Of a DNA stretch of 64,000 nucleotides, positions 1 to 9,484 are shown piece by piece; position 1 is the stretch's first letter, and the number at the start of each line of letters is the position of its first letter. The notes beneath the pieces were generated by a model, which worked only from the letters and a program-made list of their open reading frames with translations, did no database searches and was not told the DNA's origin. Both the position numbers and the translations under genes were made by a program. Source of the stretch: Parascedosporium putredinis (Eukaryota > Ascomycota > Sordariomycetes > Microascales > Microascaceae); the NCBI GenBank assembly GCA_949357655.1, contig CASHTG010000007.1:744001-808000 (forward strand), written 5' to 3'.

Positions 1-1437
1 CGCAGCAACCATGACAAAGGAGGGCATTTGCGAAGTGCACATCACTGGATGGCGGAAAAGGTGGGTGAGCATTCGATCTGCAGCGATAAGCTGGCCAGCC
101 CTGAGGGTGGAGAGGGGAGAGAGCCGAAGCTTCCAGGAAGGAGATTCCCTGTCGGATGGCCTTTCTCGAAATCGCAATCAACCATCAGCCAGTGGATCCA
201 CTTGGCTGTCAGCAGATAACTGTAATAGCTGGCGGATAGATGAAATGGAACGAGAAAAAATGAAGAGGAAAACAAAAGGAGGGTCAGGTACGAAAAGGCA
301 GGAGCTCATGATGAAGCTCATTGAGGGCCCCAAAACAAGTCCTTTTACGCCAATTAACACTCGCTCGACAGGGCGCAACTGTTGCGACTCTCACAGTCCG
401 ATCAAGAGGGCCGAGCTATGATTTGGAAAGGACATTGAACATGAACAAGCGAGGAGTGTCCATTGCTCAAGCTGCGTTTGGCTACAATGGGGCCTGCGAG
501 TGCGCCTGTGCCTCGGGTTGGAGGACATACGTGCCGCACCTCGCACACACCCAATTGAAGGGAGCACAAACAGTCAAGTGCTCAAATGAGTTGCTCCGTC
601 ACATTGATTGCTGGCCGTATTTCGCCTCTGGCAGGAGACACTGACACTGACAACCTCTTTTCAGCTCGCTGAGTGGCCCCCGCCCAAGAAAAAGGAAGGA
701 ACAAACAACCGAAGCCCAGTATGCGTCACGTGACAAAGCTGAAACCCCTCCCGTCTCCCTCGTTCGCTCGTTTCCACCGTCGACTCCAGCCTCGCCCTTT
801 TTCCCATCAAGGGATCGCTCATCCGGTTTTTCTTGGGAATCTAGAGAGTCCTCGTTGTTGTGATTGTCGGATCCCCGCTCAAACCAGACATCTTTTGCGA
901 CGCTGTGAAAATCGTCGGAGCGAGACGACATACGCGATTTATCGGCACGGACCTTCTCGTTTCGCCCCCTCTGCGGTAGTACCGCGGCTCTTATTACATT
1001 TGGCCCCATCGCCCGATTTTTTTTTCCAACCTTCTGATTTCCCCGTGGTGTTTCCCTTCCCGCTACCGTTTTCTCTCCATCCCCCCCAACTTCACCCTCC
1101 GTCTCATCTCCATCCGTTCAACCAGCCTCAATTCACGAGCTTCACCAGTCACGCCAAACTCGTCGATCCTAGCGCGCATTACATTATTTTTCTTTTCCAC
1201 TTCTCTGGGCTCGCTTCGTTGCTGATTGAAACGACCCCTATTTTCAATCCCGTCTGGCGGTCACTGTTTGGCGCGACCCGTCCCTCTTCGCCGTTTTGTT
1301 TTTTTATCTCGGCGCCGACCTCCACGCCAGGCGAACCAAACCTACGCGCCGGCTCGTCTTGTTCACATGCCTGACAGCGTCGCTCCATAACACGAACCAG
1401 CTTATTCTCGACGAGAACACCCCGCATTGTCGCAATC
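1..1437. other. 5' intergenic region, no gene seen
   Basis: I recognise no gene here. From about 1010 the plus strand becomes pyrimidine-rich (runs of T and C), which is usual for a fungal promoter and 5' leader. It runs up to the ATG of the Myb/SANT-like gene at 1438. Long open frames in this stretch lack ATG starts or recognisable protein features. Confidence 0.5.
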
Positions 1438-2792
1438 ATGTCCGACGACGAGTTTAGCACTGAACTTCGCGGCCCTGGCAACGGCGACAAGCGCGCCCCT
1501 CGCTTTAGCTGGACGCCGGCCTACGAGGCCACCTTTTTCCGTTCTCTTTGCGAATCCGTATCCCTCGGTCTTCGCGAGAATCACAGCTTCAAAGGGAAGC
1601 TTGGGATCGCGCCGCCGCCGCCCTGCGCGAGCAGCATGGCGCCTACCCGACCAAAAGCCATCTAGTCAACAAGTCCGACAATGCTCGAAAGAAGTTTAGG
1701 CTGTGGAGAGGCCTGAGGGAGCACTCGGATTTCCTGTACAATCCTGCGACCAGGACCGTCACCGGAACAGACGATGCATGGAAGGCCCATATTGAGGTAC
1801 GCACTTTCTCCTCTTGTCTCGTGATGTCTTCGCTTGACCTGCTCGTGTGCGAACGCGTCGCCGCGAAGTCTACACCTTGTGTTCTTCATCATTGTCCCTC
1901 CCTCTCCGCCTCTGGAACTTGAGCTGGCGTGTCTCGTATATTAACTAATTCGGCTTCCTCCTTCCTTAGAAAGAACCTCTATCCCGCGCCCTTCGTGGCC
2001 GCACGTTTGAGCATGAAGATTATATGGAGATTTTGTATCCCGACGTCGTAGGCTCGGGAGGTGCCCCAAAGCGCATCATGAAGCCCAAGCGCAAGGGCCC
2101 GGATACCCTTCCTGGTTGCGAAGACACGGATATGCCCGGAACTGGTATACTGAATCTCCAGGTCGACCGGACAACTTTCCATCATAGCCCCTGAGTGCGC
2201 CTCAGAGACCCGCAATCCCTCCTCAGCCCAATGTCTCCAGCCGTCTAGGGCCGCGCCCTACTTCCACCACTCTCCCGCCGCGAACAAACATTGCCAACAC
2301 GAGTGCTCTCACCCTCCTGATGAGACGACCAATCACACACGCAAGCGCTTTGCTCCTCAGCTGTCCAACTCTGGTGGCATAACCACCCCAGACCCCAGGC
2401 TCTCCACCCACAACACTGCGTCGGCCTTGCAGCAACAGAACAAGAGAAGGCGTATATCCTCTCAGACGAGCTACGGGACATCTACCAACGGAAACAGTGC
2501 GGATGGCGGTGCTGGCTCTGGTGCTGGCGCCATTGGAGGGAGGGGCCTTCTCGAAGAAGGCGTCCTCTCCCTTGCGGAGCTTCTGAGGGCGAAGGCTCCT
2601 CCGCGCTGGCCCGAGCAGGCACTTGAAATTTTCTTCCGGGACTTCGCAGAAGAGGACATGGACCTGCAGCTCAAGATTGCGGAAAAGGCTCTGGCAGACG
2701 AGAACAAGGCCATGGTGTTTTGTAAAATGCCGCCGGCGGTCAGGAAGCACTGGGTCAAGAGGCTCCGTGAAGTCCACAACCGGGCTCTCTAG
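1438..2792 (+). CDS. Myb/SANT-like DNA-binding domain protein
   Basis: Probable nuclear DNA-binding protein. The first about 110 residues form a Myb/SANT-like helix-turn-helix domain: a leading Trp-containing WTPAYEATFF segment, then SLCESV, AWDRAAAALREQHG and KSDNARKKFRLWRGLRE. A basic patch (KRIMKPKRKGP) follows. After a low-complexity middle comes KRRRISS, a likely nuclear localisation signal, and a helical tail with ALEIFFRDFAEEDMDLQLKI. The start is the ATG at 1438. One intron runs from a GTACGC donor at about 1797 to a CTTAG acceptor at about 1970. The frame must change near 1597, 2192 and 2325 to stay open. Each shift fits one missing base, so I treat these as sequence errors, but a decayed gene cannot be excluded. 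The target genes are unknown. Confidence 0.65.
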
Positions 2793-4164
2793 ACGCAATA
2801 TTCTCTGGCCGGCGGGACTGATTCGTGACCGATAATTCGACGACCAACCAAGTCATCCGGCACCTTGCGCAAAACCCCAAGGGTCTTGGCCCTCCGGTTT
2901 TCATCTTGTCTTTGCTTTTCTACCTTTTCTCCTCTCCCCTTAGTTAACGATTATGATGCGATGACCCCACCCCCTTTATCCTTCCTTTTATTCTGCGAAT
3001 TTTGGGCGGTTTAACACAATTCATGTCCCCTTTTTTTTTTCTCTTTCTTTATTTCTTCCCTCTCACTATATTCGTTTATATCTGCAGCTTATATGGATCA
3101 GTAATGGCTTACCGGACCCGGCGCTTGACATGGAAGAGTTGGACAGGCATGAGACAGAGTAAAGGGTGGATGATTTGAGAAGGAATACTTGGTTTTTAGA
3201 AGGGGCGTTTTGTCCTGACTAAATACTACATTTCCGTCATTCTTGGTGGCTCTCTCTCTCTCCACCCTCACTCTTGTGATGTCCGCTCTTCCACCTCATG
3301 AATCTCTCAAGTGCTTCACCGAGCGCCCAGAGCTAGCCGGGCACCTCTTGGTGTCGTTTTCATCGGCACTGGTAGCCAGAGGAAACAGAAAAAAAAGTTG
3401 ATTATCGCCGTGTGCCAGGGGATATTGGTAGCCAGATTAAGCAAAAGAGGGCCGTCTCTTGCTTGCTGTAGTGGCGAGTTTTAATGGAAGGATCGAGGGA
3501 GTGGAGTGTTAGCTGAGGAGTGTTGAATGTTGGATTTGCGAAAATGTGTATCATAATCATCTTGTTTCTCTTTCAGGGGCGTCTTTCTTTGGCTTCTTTT
3601 TAGTTTTTCTTTAGGTATACATCAAGCGTGGAGCTGGGGGTGGACAATGGGAAAATATATATACCGCAGAATTGGCCGTTTTCAATTTTTACGTCTTATT
3701 TGCATTGCTCTCACCAGTGTAGAAGACCGCAAGATCCTCGTCCGTTGTAACACCTCGGTCTTGGAGCTGTTGCAGCTCCAAGAACTCCCGAGTAACTCTC
3801 CGTGAGCCGATACACATATCTACAGAAATAACAGGGCATACGTTGACGTGAAGTACTGATTCTTTTTGTGGGGAAATTTGTTGGATATTGACAAAAGTCT
3901 ATGAGATTTACTACTGCACGCAGTAGATACAACTCCTGGCCGGGCCCAATAATACAGTGAGAAAAGAAAAACAGATGAGTAGAAAAAGACAAGAACAACA
4001 CAAGCCAGCCATGAAGGCGGATACGCCGAGAGCGAGGAACCCGAGAATGAGCGAGATTTAGTTGGGAGGGGAATGTCATCGCAGGAATGAAGAGACGATG
4101 AGCGCTGGAGGGGAGGTGAGAAATAGACTGCCGGGTGTGGCTGCCTTTTTTTCTTCTTCTTCTT
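2793..4164. other. Convergent intergenic region / 3' UTRs
   Basis: This lies between the tails of the Myb/SANT-like gene (plus) and OM14 (minus). It is T-rich on the plus strand at 2880-3080, as expected of 3' untranslated sequence. I see no protein or RNA gene in it. Confidence 0.5.
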
Positions 4165-4957
4165 TTACTTCTTCCTGTTGTGCTGCTCCTCGGAGAGATA
4201 CCTGCCAATCACGAGCTCAGCAGCACCCACAGCGCCCAAGATCCCCGCACCGATACCGAGCTCCTTCCAACCGAGCTGACCGCGCTCGTAGAGGCCCCAG
4301 GCCTTGAAGCCAAGGACGGCGCTGACGCCGACGACGAGGGTGAGGTTGGCGAGGGCCAAGGGGTGGCCTCGACCTTGTCGGCGGCCTTTTCGGCGGCGTT
4401 CTTGGCCTTGCGGCGCTTGCTGCCGCCGTTGCCGTTGTCTTTGCCGTTGCCGGACGAGTGGCGGACGTGGTCGGCGCCGCCGTCGGCGTTGGGACCGCGC
4501 TCGGAGGGGAAGGAGGCGGCGAGGTCGGTGAAGGTTTCGGTGTCGGCGTAGGAGGCGGCGGGACCTTCGCGGCCGGAGAATTGGGAGGAGGCGAGGTCGG
4601 CTTCGGAGACGGTTTGGATGGAGGGGCGGGCTCTTCGGTGTTGAGGAGCTCGGGCATGGCGGGGCGGCGGCCTGGAGGCGGAGTTGGGTTAGTGGGGGAG
4701 ATTTTTCGTTTTTGTTTCAAGCGTAACTAAGTGGGTGATGTGATGGCTTTTTCTCGCTGTCGCACAAGGTGTGCGGGATGGGGCTAGAGAGCGCAGCGAC
4801 AATCATGGACGAGAAGAGGGAAGACAAGGAGAAGAAATAGCAAAACGAACCTCTTCGGCCGACTGCTTAGGGCCCTTGGATGCTACTTCGGCGTAGGACA
4901 CTGGGATGGAATTAGTGAATGTGTCTATGTTGGTCACACGGAGAAGGAGAACTTACT
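4165..4957 (-). CDS. OM14: Mitochondrial outer membrane protein OM14
   Basis: OM14 is an outer-membrane protein of fungal mitochondria; in yeast it acts as a receptor for cytosolic ribosomes together with OM45. The N-terminus SYAEVASKGPKQSAEE matches the conserved fungal OM14 start. A polar, charged middle follows (QTVSEADLASSQFSG, then a Lys/Arg-rich KRRKAKNAAEKAADKVE). A C-terminal membrane segment begins ALANLTLVVGVSAVLGFKAW and is followed by GIGAGILGAVGAAELVIGRYL and a basic tail ending NRKK. Exons are 4957, 4900-4851 and 4671-4165. The ATG is split: A at 4957, then an intron (4956-4901, GTAAGT..CAG), then TG at 4900-4899. Exon 3 stays open only if G runs at 4661-4664, 4623-4626 and 4360-4363 are each one base longer. 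Strong by sequence pattern; assigned without a database search. Confidence 0.8.
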
Positions 4958-6112
4958 ATTGGCGGCGTGCGATTGGAAGAGGGATGGATGGGGAATGAGA
5001 GAAGGGTGGTACGAGTTGTACGTGAGTGAGAGGATCGCTACGTCGAAGAAGCAGGAACCGCGTGGCCCAAATTGAAAATGATGGAACGTGAGATGGATTA
5101 TATGGAAAAGAAGGATGGAAGGTTAAAAGGAGAGAGAGGAAAAAAGGGACAACGAGAAGGAAGGGTGGGAAGCTGGCTTGATTTATGAGGTCATGAGTCC
5201 ACCACGCGCAAATGGTTGGAAAACATGTGATGGGGGTGGAGGAGCTCGAACCTGAACCTGACAGGAACCCGAGCTACCCCGTCTATGGAATGCGTGTGTA
5301 CCTATGTCTGCCCGCTACCTCTTTTGTCCGGGGGCTTTGTTATTCCTTTCCTTTTTCTTTTTTTCTTTTCTCCGCTCTGCAATCTTTGCTAAACTTGTTG
5401 GCGCGGGTGCTGCAGGCTTCCCGCTTTCCAAGACAATTTCTTGGGCGCGAGAAGCGAACGGAACGGAAAACGATGGCGTCATGATGTCATGGGCTGGAAG
5501 GCGCGACCCAGGTTTTTCCTTGCGGTTCCCTGCAACGAGTTTTTGCAGGGCGGGGCCCGTCTGTCTGTGTGTGGGTTCAAAGCTTGGGGCCCCTGGGTGC
5601 AACTTCGTCATGGTGGGGTTCCATGGCTCAGGCAATGGGTCGATGCAGCATTCCGGCCACACGCGCAAGATGGGATATGCGCGAGGCCAATTCGTCAATT
5701 CCATCCATCAAACAAAGAGAAAAAGAAATAAACGAGAATGAGAGGTCGCTAAGAGCCCCGCCAGATAAAAGAACTCGTGAGGGTGTGGACATGGCCGAGG
5801 TTCACTTGTCGGTGGGGAGAAGTGTTCAGGAACGAACACAAAAGGGACAATCGTGGTTCTTGAGAAACGTCATTGGCTGCTACTAGTTCCTTGTCCCCAG
5901 AATTGCATCACGTCGCCGGGGATAGGAAAGAGATACTTCTGCCATGCAATCACTCGGGAATATCCCCAAACGGGAGACCGTATTCTATTGACTTTCCCAT
6001 ATATTCTATCATGTCTATTCAGAAAGGGGCAGGGAGCCCCACGTCAAGAAGGAGGAAAGCGAAGAGTGGGGCGAGCATGAACCTGCTGCGAGGCCCTTTT
6101 CCCAGCGTTTTA
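4958..6112. other. Intergenic region between OM14 and RQT4
   Basis: This holds the OM14 promoter and the 3' flank of the RQT4 gene; both are read on the minus strand. Overlapping open frames near 5300-5740 exist in several frames and lack family features. I see nothing else. Confidence 0.45.
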
Positions 6113-7764
6113 TCAGCCACGTGCCGGCTCGTCACCGTCCCCCGCCACCGTAGCGGCGTTGGTGGGCGCTGAATGCCCGTACGCGCCGCCATCGAGAATG
6201 ATGCCCTCGTTATCGCCCATGTCATCTTGCACTCTTCGCCATTTTGTCCTAGAACCCGCGGCGTCGTCACCCTCGGTGCCCGTGCCCTTGGCCTTACCCT
6301 TCAGGTTGTACACAGGCTTGATCATGGCCCCGAGGAGCGGATTCTTGCTAAACGCACCGCCTTGTCCGTGATTCGCCGCCTGCCTGTTACCCGAAGACTC
6401 GGAGAGTGCTCCGGCCCCGCTGTTCCCGTACCCGGGTTCCTCCACGGCCGGGGGTGTGACCGGCCGTTCTACCGCCGCCATCTTCTTGACAATTTTGCCG
6501 CCAACCAGGTCGATGCTGACAACCTGCCTCCGCTTCTCGTACTCGGGCTTCATCTCCCACTCCATCTCCCTCAGCAATTTCTGCTGCTTCTTCAGCTCCA
6601 TCGCCCGCTCCTCCGGCGTTGCCCACATGCTCAGCTGCCCCCATGGCCGCCGCCACGTCAAAGTCCGCCACCTCGTCGCGCACCGTCGTTCGCCGCGCGT
6701 TTTGCGCCTGGTACCCCAGAAGCCGGTCCCTGTGCTCCCGCGCCTTGGTCTCGGCTTCCGAAAGCGTCGCGGTCCCGCCTGCCCCGCTCCCGCTGGCGAA
6801 ACCACCATCGCGGGGCTGAGTAAATGGCGCGGGGGTCCTGCCGACGTCGGCTCGCTTGTGTGCGGCGCGGTCCGCTGCCATGCGCTCTCGTCCGCGCTCG
6901 GCCTTGAGCTCGCGTAGTATAGCCTCCGTCTCGGAGTTGGAAAGGAGAGGTGCTCCGCAGGTGGTGCAGGGGCCGAGACCTTCCTTCATGCAAATCACTT
7001 TGCCGCACGAGAGGCAGTTGGGCGCGGCGGACTGGAGGGGTGGCGCGTGGCGACGCAGTTACAACGCCGGGCGGCGGCGTCGTCGTCTTGAAGTGTGGGG
7101 TTGGTGGTGATTTCTAGCTGGCGAATGGCGGCGTCTAGGTCTGTCAATGCGGTTGAGGCGCCCTTCATAGGTGTTCCTCCGACGATGGAGATTTTCGTAG
7201 GGTTGCCTCCTGGCTTTGGTGTGGAGGAGCGGGAAGCGTTGGCTGATTTGGGCTTGGACTTCGCGGCCGGTTCGTCAGAGATTAGGAATCCGCCTTGCTG
7301 AGACTTCTTGGACGCCGCGGGCTTGGTAACCTCCGCGGGAGTTGGCTGCCTTTGTTGTTGCTGCGGTGTTGGCGCTCTCGAGGATCCGGCTTGGGCCTTT
7401 TTGTGGTGGGGATATATTCAAGGTCTGCATCTTTCTTGGAATACGCTACGCCTGGAGGTGGCCCAAAGTCATCCACCCTCCTCGCGGTTGGAGTATGTAG
7501 AGCCGGTTTCGTCTTCTTCGTCCGATTTTTGTTCGACTTGGGTACGGGCTCGATTCCGGCGCTGGGGGTGGTCGCAGCCGCTGTGTCGTTACGCCGCGAA
7601 TTGAAGTCGGAAATGAATGTCAGGGCTTCCGGCGAGGTCCCGAGGAGGTTGCTGAAGTGGTCAACCGCCGCAGCCTTAGGAAGAGTGGCGGCATAGTCGA
7701 GAACTTGTTTGAGCTCTTCCTCGGGGAGCGGGAGGAGGGAGGAGAGTCGGGAGATGAGAGACAT
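6113..7764 (-). CDS. RQT4: RQT4 / TRIP4 (ASC-1-type zinc finger) homologue
   Basis: Homologue of yeast Rqt4 and human TRIP4. Rqt4 is a subunit of the ribosome-quality-control trigger complex that splits collided, ubiquitinated ribosomes. The N-terminus is helical (LISRLSSLLPLPEEELKQVL, then FSNLLGTSPEALTFI). After a disordered linker with polyQ comes the C2HC5 zinc finger: CNCVATRHP followed by NCLSCGKVICMKEGLGPC and TTCG, with all expected Cys/His ligands. The downstream segment ATPEERAMELKKQQKLLREM and then VVSIDLVGGKIV is typical of fungal members. Start ATG at 7764, stop at 6113, no intron needed. The frame changes at the T run 7398-7402, the G run 7037-7040 (both one base short) and the C run 6638-6642 (one base long), all in runs, so sequence error is likely. 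Confidence 0.85.
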
Positions 7765-8541
7765 TTCGGCTGAGGTTTGGAGTGGGAGAAAGAGGAGGAG
7801 AGGGGTGAATAGAGAAAATGGGCGGAAAGTATGGCATCTAGTACCCCGAGTGAGGGCTAGAATAAAGAATAACGTAGGCCTTGGATTGGGAATTGCACAA
7901 GCGAAGCTGGAATGGAATGTGGGATGCTCCTTCTTTTAGCGCAAGTCATGGTGGGGTTGAATCTGCACAGTGTTTTCTAGTGCATACTGTGGCTTTCTGA
8001 GACTCTTGAGTAAAGAGAAGGTCAGCTCTCTTCTGAGCACGCTAGTCCTTTTGCGACATCGAGTCACCCGGCGAGCTAAACCATACAACGGCCCCACTCC
8101 CGACAACGGACCACCAAAATAAAGGAGGCATGGCAGCAGATTAGCAACAATTGATGTGTGAAGATAAATGGAAGGACCTGCCAGATTGACCTCCTGAAGC
8201 TATCACCGTTCCCCATCTCCTTGCGGGGTAACTTGTAACCATGTCAGGCTTTCGGCCTCTCGTGAACCAACGTATCGAGGAGGGAGGGGGCGCCCGCGAA
8301 TCGACAGCTCACCGGTAGTGGGGGCATATGCTTAGACTATTAGCCAGCACATCGGCGCCTTTGCTCCAGCCTGGTCAGGCAATGAGCTTGCAGTCCTCGC
8401 ATATAAAAAGAGTCTAGTGACACAACATCAGCCAGCGAGGCGAAGGTAAAAGCGGGGTCAAGATATCCTACTACTAAAGAAAGCGATCTGCTGGCTCGAA
8501 TTGAAGGCTCACGTTTGAAACTACCTTGCTCGCGAGTCAAA
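7765..8541. other. Divergent promoter region, RQT4 / gasdermin-like gene
   Basis: The two flanking genes are transcribed away from this 777-bp stretch. It marks the left edge of the accessory island. No gene or repeat was recognised. Confidence 0.45.
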
Positions 8542-9417
8542 ATGTTGAAGACCTACTTTATCATTCCTAGTACGGAGTACAAGCCTGATGATTATATTAA
8601 ACTCGGCCAAGTTATCACCCACCCCATGAAACCCTTTGTTCCACTTGCCAAACCCCTGCCTCTCGACGGCGCACTCGCACCTCGCATTTCGCAGGTGCGC
8701 GAATGGACAGGCGAGAGCACCAAAGAAGATAACGCGTCGATTGGTCTCTTCAGTCGCTTCCTTTCAATCATGAAAAACGAGGCATCCGTCACCAAAACCA
8801 AGCACGAGCATCAAACTTGGAAGATTGCAGTGCTGGAAACACAGTGTTTTGAAGTTAGCGTCGACCCATCGTACATCACCCGAACGTCGAAGATACCCGA
8901 GGTCGTCGACTGGCTTCGCAATATAGGTTGGTATGGAAAGCCCCTCTATATGGTGACTGGGCTCAAAATAGCTCAAGGCCGAAGTGTGAGGACGTACAAC
9001 TTGGATACAGGTGGCGACCAGAAGGCGAATTTTCAAGCCACGGTTAGTTCCCTGCCAGGTGGTGATTTTGGGGCGGGGGTTCAGGCCACCCGTGGGAGTA
9101 ACTCGCAGATGGCCCATAGCTCGGAGTCAGACGAAGCGTACGTTTTTGCATATCGGCTGGGAAAGCTAAAGGTGACCTGGAAGCAGCAGCTAAGCAGTCA
9201 TGTTGAGGATTACGCTCCTCAGGCTGACCTGCACGGCGAATCTGAGGTCAACATGCGCCGCAGCACGGCTGCGCATGGGAAGGAAATGCTTGAGATTGAG
9301 AGGGCCGAGGTAAAAGACCATGATTTTAACTCTTTTCTGTCTGCTAGATTTGAGAGGTTTAAAGCTATCGACGAGGATGACGGCAAGCAGTGCTTGGTGA
9401 TTATCCCAGAGGCCTAA
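8542..9417 (+). CDS. Fungal gasdermin-like (RCD-1/HET-Q1 family) protein
   Basis: Predicted 291-residue pore-forming cell-death effector of the fungal gasdermin-like family, whose known members include Neurospora RCD-1 and Podospora HET-Q1. Family-like features are the start FIIPSTEYKPDDYIKLGQVI with PLAKPLPL after it, a central PLYMVTGLKIAQGRSV strand, a Gly/Ser-rich loop, and SDEAYVFAYRLGKLKVTW. An acidic-to-hydrophobic tail of about 40-50 residues follows, with Phe at 262, 265, 270 and 273. In HET-Q1 a similar short C-terminal tail is removed by the subtilase HET-Q2. The length fits the family and the single exon has no frame break. ATG 8542 is chosen because it precedes the conserved start; an upstream in-frame TTG adds nothing recognisable. 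It faces a subtilase gene 67 bp away. The family call is from sequence pattern; activation by that neighbour is inference. Confidence 0.8.
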   Translation: MLKTYFIIPSTEYKPDDYIKLGQVITHPMKPFVPLAKPLPLDGALAPRISQVREWTGESTKEDNASIGLFSRFLSIMKNEASVTKTKHEHQTWKIAVLETQCFEVSVDPSYITRTSKIPEVVDWLRNIGWYGKPLYMVTGLKIAQGRSVRTYNLDTGGDQKANFQATVSSLPGGDFGAGVQATRGSNSQMAHSSESDEAYVFAYRLGKLKVTWKQQLSSHVEDYAPQADLHGESEVNMRRSTAAHGKEMLEIERAEVKDHDFNSFLSARFERFKAIDEDDGKQCLVIIPEA

Positions 9418-9484
9418 TGGCACTCATATGCCTCCAGCATATAGAGCCTGTTCTAGCTTAGATTTGAAAAATATGCGACGCTCG

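Noticed and set aside
673..1374. Plus-strand open frame of 233 codons
   Set aside because: It starts at GTG, lies in pyrimidine-rich leader sequence and shows no domain or conserved motif.
2223..2798. Minus-strand frame overlapping the Myb/SANT-like gene
   Set aside because: It is antisense to better-supported coding sequence with a recognisable product.
4217..4720. Pro-rich minus-strand protein
   Set aside because: It reads through the OM14 intron and then in the wrong frame after a short C run; the true frame gives OM14.
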